Position numbers and translations under genes: made by a program
NCBI RefSeq assembly: GCF_000739655.1
Contig: NZ_BATR01000102.1
Coordinates: 1-64,000 of the forward strand
DNA length: 64,000 nt
Source of the DNA: Verrucomicrobium sp. BvORR106
Lineage (GTDB): Bacteria; Verrucomicrobiota; Verrucomicrobiia; Verrucomicrobiales; Verrucomicrobiaceae
Direction of reading: 5' to 3'
The notes under the pieces: generated by a model
Databases searched by the model: none
Seen by the model: the letters and a program-made list of their open reading frames with translations, nothing else
Told to the model about the DNA's origin: nothing
Part shown: piece after piece, positions 7,974-15,611 of the stretch
Layout: each line of letters opens with the position of its first letter
Numbering within the stretch: the first letter of the stretch is position 1

Positions 7974-8016
7974 GCAATTCCCGGCTCAGGCCGGGCGCTC
8001 ACCAAACAACAACAAA

Positions 8017-9282
8017 TTACTTTTCCTTGGGTTTGAAGGTGCCTTTGAGGAATGGCTCGCCGACCACGCCTTCATAGGACTTGAGGATCTTGAACTGTCC
8101 GTCGGCCTTGGTTTCGCCGATGTACACGTTCTTGGTCAGGTGGCGGTTCCCCTGAGTGGTGACTTTGCCGCCGGGGCCTTCGAAGGAGATGCCCTTCTCG
8201 AGTTCAGCGTTCACTTTGTCCACGTCGAAGGAGCCAGCCTTTTCCACAGCGGCTTTCCAGAGGTACACGCCATCATAGCTGAGCACCATGGGGGAGCAGG
8301 TCACGCGGCCTTCTTTGACGATGCCGGGGATGTCAGACTTGGCGAGCCAGGCCTTGAAATCCTTCACGAACTTCGCGTTGGTCTTGCTCTTGAGGGACTG
8401 GAAGTAGGTCCAGCAGCCGAGCTGGCCGACGAGCTGCTTGGCGGGAAGGCCGCGGAACTCATCTTCCGACACGGAGAAGCTCACCACCGGGCAGGTTTCT
8501 GCCGTGAGACCAGCCGCAGCGTACTCCTTGAAGAAGGGCACGTTGGTATCGCCGTTCAGGGTGTTGATGATGCAAGCACTGCCGCCCGCGGCGAACTGCT
8601 TGATCTCAGCCACGATCTGCTGGTAGTCGGTATGACCGAAGGGGGTGTACTTGCCGGCGGAGATGATCTTGCCGGAAGCGTCCTTGGTGAAACCGCCGCC
8701 GATGTTTTCAAGCGGCACGCCCTTGCTCAGGAGATACTCCAGAAGCACGAGGTTCGTGGTCTGGGGATAGACGTAGTCAGAACCCAGGAGATAGAACTTC
8801 TTCTTGCCCTGCTCCAGCATGTAATCCACCGCCGGGGTGGCCTGCTGGTTCACCGCCTCAGCGGTGTAGAAAATGTTGGGCGACTTTTCTTCACCCTCAT
8901 ACTGCACGGGGTAGAAGAGGAGGCCCTTCTTCTCTTCAAACACGGGGAGCACGGACTTGCGGCTCACGGAGGTCCAGCAGCCGAAGGTGACGGCGACTTT
9001 GTCCACTTCGAGAAGCTGCTTGGCCTTCTCTGCGAAAAGCGGCCAGTTGGAAGCGCCATCCACGACGACGGGCTCGATCTTTTTGCCGAGCACGCCACCC
9101 TTGGCGTTGATCTCGTCAAACGTGAAGAGGAGGACATCGCGGAGGGAGGTCTCGCTGATGGCCATCGTGCCGCTCAGGGAGTGCAATACGCCCACTTTGA
9201 CGGTCTCTGCCGCCATGACGGGAGTGGCGATGGTGGTGGCCAGCGCAGCGGCCATGAATGCCTGAAAGTACCTTCTGTTCAT
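8017..9282 (-). CDS. urtA: Urea ABC transporter substrate-binding protein UrtA
   Basis: Periplasmic type I binding protein (Peripla_BP_5/Leu-Ile-Val type) of the UrtABCDE urea importer. Family features are [19 protein letters not shown] near the N-terminus, [19 protein letters not shown], and [26 protein letters not shown] signal peptide ([15 protein letters not shown], cleavage near MAAET) supports the ATG at 9282; an ATG at 9315 would add 11 residues. It lies downstream of a barrel protein gene on the same strand, with a hairpin between. The other urt genes are not in the window and a terminator follows, so permease and ATPase genes must be elsewhere. Confidence 0.92.
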   Translation of the reverse strand: MNRRYFQAFMAAALATTIATPVMAAETVKVGVLHSLSGTMAISETSLRDVLLFTFDEINAKGGVLGKKIEPVVVDGASNWPLFAEKAKQLLEVDKVAVTFGCWTSVSRKSVLPVFEEKKGLLFYPVQYEGEEKSPNIFYTAEAVNQQATPAVDYMLEQGKKKFYLLGSDYVYPQTTNLVLLEYLLSKGVPLENIGGGFTKDASGKIISAGKYTPFGHTDYQQIVAEIKQFAAGGSACIINTLNGDTNVPFFKEYAAAGLTAETCPVVSFSVSEDEFRGLPAKQLVGQLGCWTYFQSLKSKTNAKFVKDFKAWLAKSDIPGIVKEGRVTCSPMVLSYDGVYLWKAAVEKAGSFDVDKVNAELEKGISFEGPGGKVTTQGNRHLTKNVYIGETKADGQFKILKSYEGVVGEPFLKGTFKPKEK

Positions 9283-9319
9283 ACTTGGTTGGTGCTTGTC
9301 GATGTGTGTTTTCATTGAA

Positions 9320-9351
9320 AGCGCGCACCGCCAAGGGTGACGATGCGCGCT
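9320..9351 (-). other. Intercistronic hairpin upstream of urtA
   Basis: AGCGCGCA (9320-9327) pairs perfectly with TGCGCGCT (9344-9351) around a 16-base loop. It lies between the barrel-protein stop and the urtA start with no U run, so attenuation or transcript processing is more likely than full termination. Confidence 0.5.
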
Positions 9352-9387
9352 GGTGAGAGGAATCTGAACCTTTTGAAAAGGGACGGA

Positions 9388-10218
9388 TTAGAACGTGAAC
9401 ACGATGCCGGCGGAACCCACGACGAAGTCGCTGTCAGCGTTCGGGATCACGTCGTCCTGGGTGTGGTAGTAAGTCACACCGAGAGCGAGGGAGATCTGCT
9501 TGTGCAGCGGGATCGAGGCGCCAACACCGGCGGAGACGTAGGCGAAGCCACCGTCACCAGCGTGGAAGCCGTCCGTGTCAAAGGAGACCGTGATCGGGAA
9601 GGAGAGGCTGACCGGGCCCAGCGTGGTGGCGGGAGCGATACCAACCTGGGTCACGAGACCTTCATCATACCCGGGGATCTCAATACCGACGCGACCGTGA
9701 AGGGCCACGAAAGGATTGATGAGTCCGTCGAGGTAGGAGATCTTGCCGTCGATGATGTGCTCCGTCTGGGAAGCGTAGTTCCAGGAACCGTAGCCGAGCT
9801 GGAACTTGAACTTGTCCACGGTGTAGTAGAAGCCGACGTTCACGTCGATTTCCTGCACGTAGTCACCGATGTCACCTTCGACCTGGTCATTGACGTCAGC
9901 CCAGGTGTTGATGTAGAGCTGCAACCCGGGAGCGAGGTTGAAGTCGAGCTCAAGGGAGGGGTGGAAGAACCACTCACCCCAATCATTGCCCACGCCCCAT
10001 ACGTCCTGGCCGTAAGAGATGAAGTGGGTGTCATAGAACAGGGAAAGGTTCCCGGTGATGAGCGGGGTGGGGGCCGGAGGCTCAACCGGGGGCACCACGG
10101 TCTTGCCGGACACGGTGCCAGCCTGAGCGACGACGGGCGAAAGCATGGCAGCAGCGGCCAGCATCGCCCCCTTGTGGGAGAGCAGTTTTCTGAGGTTTCC
10201 AATCAAGGATAGTTTCAT
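9388..10218 (-). CDS. Outer-membrane beta-barrel protein co-transcribed with urtA
   Basis: A 276-residue exported protein: signal peptide (MKLSLIGNLRKLL, cleavage after VVAQAG), then a Pro-rich linker (VVPPVEPPAPTP) and alternating amphipathic strands ending in IVFTF, a terminal Phe as in outer-membrane barrels. Strand pairs such as FYDTHFISYGQDVWG and LQLYINTWADVN are seen. The ATG at 10218 is preferred over 10272 because the sigma-54-type promoter lies at 10279-10296. The family is unknown. Its position before urtA suggests a role in nitrogen-compound uptake, perhaps as a porin; this is inference. Confidence 0.75.
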   Translation of the reverse strand: MKLSLIGNLRKLLSHKGAMLAAAAMLSPVVAQAGTVSGKTVVPPVEPPAPTPLITGNLSLFYDTHFISYGQDVWGVGNDWGEWFFHPSLELDFNLAPGLQLYINTWADVNDQVEGDIGDYVQEIDVNVGFYYTVDKFKFQLGYGSWNYASQTEHIIDGKISYLDGLINPFVALHGRVGIEIPGYDEGLVTQVGIAPATTLGPVSLSFPITVSFDTDGFHAGDGGFAYVSAGVGASIPLHKQISLALGVTYYHTQDDVIPNADSDFVVGSAGIVFTF

Positions 10219-10278
10219 GCGTCTGTTCTTTCTAGGTTGTTGTTGGTTGTCACGACTTGCCGGTCGCAACACGTTCGT

Positions 10279-10296
10279 AAGCAGCGGGGATGCCAG
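10279..10296 (-). promoter_or_regulatory. Sigma-54-type -24/-12 promoter
   Basis: The minus strand reads CTGGCATCCCCGCTGCTT. GG and GC are 12 bp apart as in the consensus TGGCAC-N5-TTGC, with TGGCA and TGC conserved. The implied start leaves a leader of about 50 bases before ATG 10218. About 140 bp upstream lies an inverted repeat, GTTGGC-N8-GCCAAC (10420-10439), a possible activator site. Nitrogen control of a urea importer is a common use of sigma-54. Confidence 0.55.
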
Positions 10297-10496
10297 CTTT
10301 GAATGTATTTCCGATAAATCTTTTACCCGAACATTATCCCTTGTTGCTGCGGGCGGGATGGCGGAGCGGGCGATGGAAAAAACAAGATGAATGCATATCG
10401 AAAAACATTTCTGGTCCGTGTTGGCATTGTGTGGCCAACCGACTTGTATCCTCAGTCTCCGCTGGAAAAAATGGCTGAATGTGGCATGATAAGTCC

Positions 10497-11231
10497 ATGA
10501 AGCCGCTGATCATTGCCCATCGTGGCGCTTCAGCGGAGGCTCCGGAAAACACCTTGGCCGCTTTTCGTCTGGCATGGGAGCAGGGTGCGGATGCGGTGGA
10601 GATGGACCTGCGCATGACCCGCGACAATCAGGTGGCGGTGATTCATGACGCGGACTTGCGCCGGGTAGCGGGCAATGCGCACAAGGTGGCAGCACTGGAT
10701 GCCGTGGACCTGGTGCAGATACAGACGGGGCTGGGCAGGGGCTCAGCCAAACACACGACGGTGCCGTTGCTGGCCCAAGTCTTGAGAGAGGTGCCGAAGG
10801 GGCGGCGGGTCTTCTTGGAATTGAAGGCTGGCGCGGGACTGGTGGAAGGGGTCCGACAGGTGCTGGAGGCCAGCTGGCTGGACCCGGAGCAGGTGGTGAT
10901 CATTGGCTTCGACCATGCTTTGGTGCAGCAGGCCCGGGAGGCGATGCCGGTGGTGGAAACGGCATGGGTGGTGGACTACCCCTCCATCTGGAATTTGACG
11001 CATCTCATTAAGCTGGCAGTGAGCCATCGGATCGGAGGACTGGACTTGCGGGTGGACTGGCCGTTGACCGAGCCGGATGTGGCCCGGGCTCATGAGGCAG
11101 GTCTCAAGCTCTACATCTGGACGGTGGATGATCTGGTGCGGGCCAGGGAGCTGGCGGCGATGAGGGTGAATGGGCTGACGACGAACATCCCAGAGAGGCT
11201 CCGTCGGGCCGTCTTTCCCCCGTCGCGTTGA
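10497..11231 (+). CDS. Glycerophosphodiester phosphodiesterase
   Basis: A 244-residue GDPD-family protein that hydrolyses glycerophosphodiesters to glycerol-3-phosphate and an alcohol. The TIM-barrel motifs are in order: IIAHRGASAEAPENT (catalytic His, Arg), GADAVEMDLRMTRD (metal-binding Glu and Asp), VVIHDADLRR (second His), RVFLELKAG, and LYIWTVDD near the end. No signal peptide is present, so it is cytoplasmic (UgpQ-like). ATG 10497 is chosen over 10479 because homology begins at MKPLIIAHRG. The next gene starts 76 bp downstream on the same strand. Confidence 0.92.
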   Translation: MKPLIIAHRGASAEAPENTLAAFRLAWEQGADAVEMDLRMTRDNQVAVIHDADLRRVAGNAHKVAALDAVDLVQIQTGLGRGSAKHTTVPLLAQVLREVPKGRRVFLELKAGAGLVEGVRQVLEASWLDPEQVVIIGFDHALVQQAREAMPVVETAWVVDYPSIWNLTHLIKLAVSHRIGGLDLRVDWPLTEPDVARAHEAGLKLYIWTVDDLVRARELAAMRVNGLTTNIPERLRRAVFPPSR

Positions 11232-11307
11232 GGTGGGGTGGTTTTCCGTGGTTGCATCCATGCGCAGGGTGGCGAGAATCTTCGCTGCACGCATTCCTGA
11301 CTTTCTC

Positions 11308-12252
11308 ATGAAACCCCTGTCCCTGTTGTCCACCGTCCTTGTCGGCGCTTTGCTGGCATCATGCGCCCCGGAGCAAAAAGCTCCAGACAGCTCCCAGCCG
11401 GCTGAAACGACCCCGCCAACCAGCTCGCACGGTCGCTTGGTGGTGTATGTCGCGAACTATCCCCTGGCGTACTTCGCAGAGCGTATCGGAGGACCTGAGG
11501 TGGAGGTGAAGTTTCCTGCACCCGCAGACGTGGATCCGGCCTTTTGGGAGCCCACTGAGGCTGAGGTGGAGGCCTACCAGTCGGCCGATATCATCCTGCT
11601 CAATGGGGCGAGCTACTCGCACTGGCTGGATACGGTGACCCTCCCTGACTCGAAGACGGTGAACACATCCGCTTCCTTCTCAGACAAATTCATCGTGGTG
11701 AAGGATGCCATCACGCACAGTCACAGCGGTGAGGGCGAGCACTCGCACAGCGGCACGGTGTTCACCACGTGGATTGACTTTGACCAGGCTATTCAGCAGG
11801 CGGACGCGGTTCGCGAGGCCCTGCAGGCAGCACGGACCTCCCAGGTCGAGCTGTTCGCGCTCAACTTCGACCAGCTCAAGACGGACCTTCTGGCGCTGGA
11901 TGCAGACATGAAGAGCGAGGGCACACGGCTTGCCAAGCAGCCGCTCGTGGTGTCTCACCCCATTTACCAGTACTGGGCGCGGCGGTACGGGCTGAATGTC
12001 CAGTCGGTGCTATGGGAACCGGACACCGTCCCTGATGAAGCCCAGATCGAGGCGCTCAAGAAAATCCTCGCCACCCACCCGGCGAAGTGGATGGTGTGGG
12101 AAGGGGTTCCCGCGCCGGAATCGGTGGAGAAGCTCAAGGCTCTGGGAGTCAATAGCGTGGTCTTCGATCCATCAGCCAACGTGCCGGAGAAAGGCACCTG
12201 GCTGGATGTGATGAAGTCCAACATCCAGGAGATCAAGAAGATCATCCCTTGA
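11308..12252 (+). CDS. Metal ABC transporter substrate-binding lipoprotein (ZnuA-like)
   Basis: A 314-residue protein with a lipobox (LVGALLASC) that places it as a lipoprotein. The fold follows the cluster A-I metal binding proteins: YVANYPLAYFAERIGG, VEVKFPAPADVDPAFWEPT, then a His-rich loop (THSHSGEGEHSHSGT) typical of zinc/manganese binders, then VVSHPIYQYWARRYGL and FDPSANVPEKGTWLDVMKSN. ATG 11308 is chosen because the signal peptide starts there; GTG 11233 would give an implausible N-terminus. No permease or ATPase gene is adjacent, so it either serves a system elsewhere or acts alone in metal sequestration. Confidence 0.8.
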   Translation: MKPLSLLSTVLVGALLASCAPEQKAPDSSQPAETTPPTSSHGRLVVYVANYPLAYFAERIGGPEVEVKFPAPADVDPAFWEPTEAEVEAYQSADIILLNGASYSHWLDTVTLPDSKTVNTSASFSDKFIVVKDAITHSHSGEGEHSHSGTVFTTWIDFDQAIQQADAVREALQAARTSQVELFALNFDQLKTDLLALDADMKSEGTRLAKQPLVVSHPIYQYWARRYGLNVQSVLWEPDTVPDEAQIEALKKILATHPAKWMVWEGVPAPESVEKLKALGVNSVVFDPSANVPEKGTWLDVMKSNIQEIKKIIP

Positions 12253-12268
12253 TGAAGGTTATGTAATT

Positions 12269-12994
12269 TCATTGATCCTTGACGTTGGACTTCGGGCTCC
12301 ACCGATAGTGTCCAGTGAGCGGGTAGGTGAACAGGTCGTCCTCCAGCTGTGGTCCGCGGCCGATATTGTGCACCACCCAGGGGCGAGCTCCACCATCTGG
12401 GGCGGGCACGACCATCATGATGTGGGGGAGATGGGGCGGTACCGTGCAGGTGACGATGTCTCCTGGCCGGTAGTCTTCGTCTTTCTGAGTAACGGCGAGC
12501 TCCGCGCCCTGGCGTTTCAGAAAGGTCTGCAGATTGGGGACGCGGCGGTGATCGATGTTGCGGTCCGGTCGGCTCAGGCCCCAGTTTTTGGGGTACTTGC
12601 TGAAGTTCGCTTTCATGTCCTCGTGCACCAGTTTTTGAAGATCTAGGCCGAGGGCGCGACAGGCGCGAATGATCTCGTCCGTGCAGACGCCCGTGGCGGG
12701 ATCGACGTCGCCTCCCGGGTAGGACAGTTTTACGTAGGCGGGCTCATAGCGCACGTCGTGGCGGGTGCGGTCCAGGGCGGCGTGGGCGAGCTTGATGCCA
12801 AAGGAGCCGCCATTTGCTGGAAGTTGCGCCCGAGACTGAGGGGTGAGCCCCCGGTCCGTGAGGGCAGACTTGAGCTCTGAGGGGGCGGGGGCACCCTCTG
12901 GCGCAGGAGCTGCGACGGCGAGGCCACAGGAAAAAATCAGGCTGGCCAGGGCGGGGATCAGGGAGGGAGAGGGGAGAGTGAGGCGTGTTTTCAT
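12269..12994 (-). CDS. DUF1287-family secreted protein
   Basis: A 241-residue protein with a signal peptide (SLIPALASLIFSCGLAVAAPA). The conserved block YVKLSYPGGDVDPATGVC, TDEIIRACRALGLDL, LVHEDMK, KPDRNIDHRR-type motif (here RPDRNIDHRRVPNL), then DIVTC and HIMMVV and WVVHNIGRG define DUF1287. The conserved Cys and His residues suggest an NlpC/P60-like hydrolase; activity is not established here. It is convergent with the preceding gene (16 bp between stops) and divergent from the sulfatase, sharing only about 37 bp upstream. Confidence 0.85.
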   Translation of the reverse strand: MKTRLTLPSPSLIPALASLIFSCGLAVAAPAPEGAPAPSELKSALTDRGLTPQSRAQLPANGGSFGIKLAHAALDRTRHDVRYEPAYVKLSYPGGDVDPATGVCTDEIIRACRALGLDLQKLVHEDMKANFSKYPKNWGLSRPDRNIDHRRVPNLQTFLKRQGAELAVTQKDEDYRPGDIVTCTVPPHLPHIMMVVPAPDGGARPWVVHNIGRGPQLEDDLFTYPLTGHYRWSPKSNVKDQ

Positions 12995-13031
12995 TGTCGG
13001 GAGACGCGTTCTGGGTACACTGCGCCACTTC

Positions 13032-15104
13032 ATGCAAGGCAGGTTCTCCAGGCATTATTTTCTGCGCGGCGCGATGCTGGCGGTCGGTTTGACGCTGGGG
13101 CATGCCCTCGCGTTCAGCGCTCCCAAAGTGACCGTGAAACCGGCCATCGTGCCCAAGGCACAGGCCGCCCGCGCGGACTCGCCCAACGTGGTTTTCATCA
13201 TCGCCGACGACCTCAATGACTGGATTGGCTGGATGGGCGGCCACCCTCAGGCCCGGACGCCGAACATGGACCGCCTGGCCCGCATGGGCATGCGCTTCAT
13301 GAACGCGCACTGCAGCTATGCCCTGTGCAATCCCTCCCGCACCTCTATGCTCACCGGCATTCAGCCGTGGAACAGCGGGGTGGCGGGGAACGAGCAGGAC
13401 TGGCGCAATGCTGAGACGTTGGTGGGCAAGCCCACCCTCCCCGAGTACTTCCGCCAGCAAGGCTACACCACGGCAGCCGGGGGTAAGGTGTTTCACGCCA
13501 GCCACGGTGGCCCTGAAGGGCGGCTTACGGGCTGGCACGGCGGGCGTCGGGGCTTTGAGCAGGACGCCGCATGGGACACGCGCTTCCCTGGGAACGGGGT
13601 GCAGATCCCCGATCTGCCGGTGCACACGGGGCAGAACTTCAACGGGCTGGACATCTGGTATTGGGACTGGGGCACAGTGGACGTGAAGCCCGAGGCTACC
13701 GACGACGGCCAGGTGGTGAACTGGGCCACCCAATACCTCCAGCGCAAGCAACCCCGCCCCTTCTTCCTCACGGTCGGCCTGTATCGGCCGCATGCCCCTT
13801 GGTATGTGCCGCGCCAGTACTTTGCCGAGCGTCCGCTCTCAGAGGTGCGCCTTCCTGAGGTGAAGGAGGATGACCTGGCCGATGTGCCTGCCACGGCCAA
13901 GGCCTATCTCAATGGCGGCTTGCACCGTCAGATGATGGATCGCCAGCTCTGGGCCTCCGCAGTGCGCGCCTACCTGGCCAGCATTTCCTTCTGTGATGCC
14001 ATGGTGGGCCGCGTGCTGGATGCGCTGGAGAGCAGCCCCAACAAGGACAACACGGTGATCGTCTTCGCCAGTGATCACGGCCTGTATCTGGGCGAAAAAC
14101 AGCGCTGGCATAAGGGCGGCCTCTGGGAGCGTGGCACGCATGTGCCTCTGGTCGTGGTGGCCCCTGGTGTGACGCAGCCCGATTCGCAGAGCAGCCAGCC
14201 AGTCAGCCTCATCGATCTCTATCCCACTCTGTGCGAGCTGACAGGCCTGCCCAAGCCTCAACATCTGGACGGCATTTCTCTGGTGCCGCTGCTGCGCGAT
14301 CCCAACTCCACCCGCACCACCCCCGCGCTGACCGCCATGGGTGAGGGGGACAAGGCCAGCTACGCAGTCCGGACGGATCGCTGGCGCTACATCCGCTACT
14401 CCAACGGGAGCGAGGAACTCTACGATCACCAGTCAGACCCGCATGAGTGGACGAATCTCGCGGGCCGGACAAACCTGGCTGCGGTGCAGAAGGAACTGGC
14501 GGCGCAGATTCCTCAGAAGTGGACATCTTCGTCGCGCACGGTGGATCAGGTGAAGGTGGATTCTTCACCCGACGGGATGGTGAGCTACTTCTTCCAGGGG
14601 GGAGATCGCCTGAATGCTGACTCCTCACCGGACATCCTTGAGCGCGCCTTTGATATCGAGGTGGTCTTTGACTACAACCCTGCGATCAACGCGGACAGCA
14701 CGCTCATCAGCCAGGGAGACACTCGCTTGGGCTTCGCCCTGCACCTGGTGGATGGTCGCCCGGCGCTCACGGTGAACTATGATGGCCTGCGATCCACGCT
14801 GAAGTCTGAGGAGCAGCTTGCTCCCGGCCAGATCCGTGTGCGCAGCCTGGTCTCGCTGGATGGCTCCATGTCCCTGGCCGCCACAGGGCTGACCAAGGAA
14901 GTGCGCGGCTACGCTCCCTTTGAAGGCGGCTTTCCCCGCCTTCCCTCTGAGGGGCTCTCGGCCGGAGCCAGCTTTGGCCCATTGCCTGCGAAACTTTTCC
15001 CGAACAGCACCCCCTTTGACGGCCCCTTCCGTCTTCTGCGCATGACCATCCTCCCCGGCGTCACCGAAGATCGCCGCGCGGCCCGCGCCGTGCCAGTGGA
15101 GTGA
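13032..15104 (+). CDS. Secreted sulfatase (iduronate-2-sulfatase-like) with C-terminal lectin-like extension
   Basis: A 690-residue exported type I sulfatase. N-terminal hydrophobic segment GAMLAVGLTLGHALAFSAP; metal site NVVFIIADDLND; sulfatase signature C99-N-P-S-R, whose Cys is converted to formylglycine; later GKVFHASHGG, RPFFLTVGLYRPHAPW, IVFASDHGLYLGEKQRWHKG. This pattern is that of the iduronate-2-sulfatase group that acts on sulfated polysaccharides. Residues after about 520 form an extra domain (FDIEVVFDYNPA, LGFALHLVDGRPALTVNYDG) resembling LamG-like modules attached to sulfatases. ATG 13032 is chosen because it gives the signal sequence; the frame is open further upstream. Confidence 0.9.
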   Translation: MQGRFSRHYFLRGAMLAVGLTLGHALAFSAPKVTVKPAIVPKAQAARADSPNVVFIIADDLNDWIGWMGGHPQARTPNMDRLARMGMRFMNAHCSYALCNPSRTSMLTGIQPWNSGVAGNEQDWRNAETLVGKPTLPEYFRQQGYTTAAGGKVFHASHGGPEGRLTGWHGGRRGFEQDAAWDTRFPGNGVQIPDLPVHTGQNFNGLDIWYWDWGTVDVKPEATDDGQVVNWATQYLQRKQPRPFFLTVGLYRPHAPWYVPRQYFAERPLSEVRLPEVKEDDLADVPATAKAYLNGGLHRQMMDRQLWASAVRAYLASISFCDAMVGRVLDALESSPNKDNTVIVFASDHGLYLGEKQRWHKGGLWERGTHVPLVVVAPGVTQPDSQSSQPVSLIDLYPTLCELTGLPKPQHLDGISLVPLLRDPNSTRTTPALTAMGEGDKASYAVRTDRWRYIRYSNGSEELYDHQSDPHEWTNLAGRTNLAAVQKELAAQIPQKWTSSSRTVDQVKVDSSPDGMVSYFFQGGDRLNADSSPDILERAFDIEVVFDYNPAINADSTLISQGDTRLGFALHLVDGRPALTVNYDGLRSTLKSEEQLAPGQIRVRSLVSLDGSMSLAATGLTKEVRGYAPFEGGFPRLPSEGLSAGASFGPLPAKLFPNSTPFDGPFRLLRMTILPGVTEDRRAARAVPVE

Positions 15105-15152
15105 GCCTTGTTACTTATCCCTTACCCCTCTTCCCTTTTCCCTCTCTCAGCC

Positions 15153-15518
15153 ATGATTTGCCGCCTCGTTAAGGACTATCGTTTTGAAGCCGCCCAGACC
15201 CTTCCTTCCCTGCCCGGGGATCACAAGTGCAAGCGCATGCACGGTCACAGCTTCAAGATCGAGATCGCCGTCGAGGGCGAGGTGGACCCGAAGATCGGCT
15301 GGGTCTATGACCACGCCCAGATCAGCAAGGCGATGAACCCCTTGATGGATCTTCTGGATCACTCCTATCTGAACGAGATCGAGGGCCTGGAGAATCCCAC
15401 GATTGAAAACATGGCCGCCTGGTTCTGGGTGCGTCTGAGCCCGCAACTGCCGGGCCTGTGTGAGATCGTGATTCACGAGACGCCCACGGCGCGCTGTGTG
15501 TTCCGCGGGCAATTTTAG
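15153..15518 (+). CDS. queD: 6-carboxytetrahydropterin synthase QueD-like
   Basis: A 121-residue member of the PTPS/QueD family, which in queuosine synthesis converts dihydroneopterin triphosphate to 6-carboxytetrahydropterin. Motifs: HKCKRMHGHSFKIEI (catalytic Cys26, zinc His30 and His32), VYDHAQI, LLDHSYLNEI, GLENPTIENMA, HETPTARC. The first zinc ligand, usually His in FEAAH, is Gln15 here (FEAAQTLP). Either a neighbouring His (His24) substitutes or the protein belongs to a variant subgroup. ATG 15153 is chosen from the family N-terminus. The other queuosine genes are not nearby. Confidence 0.85.
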   Translation: MICRLVKDYRFEAAQTLPSLPGDHKCKRMHGHSFKIEIAVEGEVDPKIGWVYDHAQISKAMNPLMDLLDHSYLNEIEGLENPTIENMAAWFWVRLSPQLPGLCEIVIHETPTARCVFRGQF

Positions 15519-15611
15519 GCGCTGAAAGCCGCTGAACAGAATCTCTGGGGTCGCTTTCCCCAGAGGGGATTGGACTTGTCGGGAGGTGCGTGCATGCACT
15601 AAAACGAGAGC

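Larger units (their letters stand above)
6804..8016. other. 1.2-kb non-coding stretch with repeats
   Basis: No convincing gene. It holds a REP-associated-type transposase scrap (6920-7006), a REP-like hairpin (7385-7428), two copies of a two-hairpin element (7524-7591, 7728-7789) and the terminator of urtA (7923-7973). A further hairpin, GACCGC-gtt-GCGGTC, lies near 7203-7217. Several open frames of 60-100 codons overlap these repeats and have no protein-like composition. Confidence 0.6.

Noticed and set aside
7972-9318. Plus-strand open frame of 448 codons opposite urtA
   Set aside because: It has no protein-like motifs and mirrors urtA, which is strongly recognised on the minus strand.
12744-13793. 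Minus-strand open frame of 349 codons
   Set aside because: It overlaps both the DUF1287 and sulfatase genes, and its His/Pro/Arg-rich composition is that of a shadow frame.
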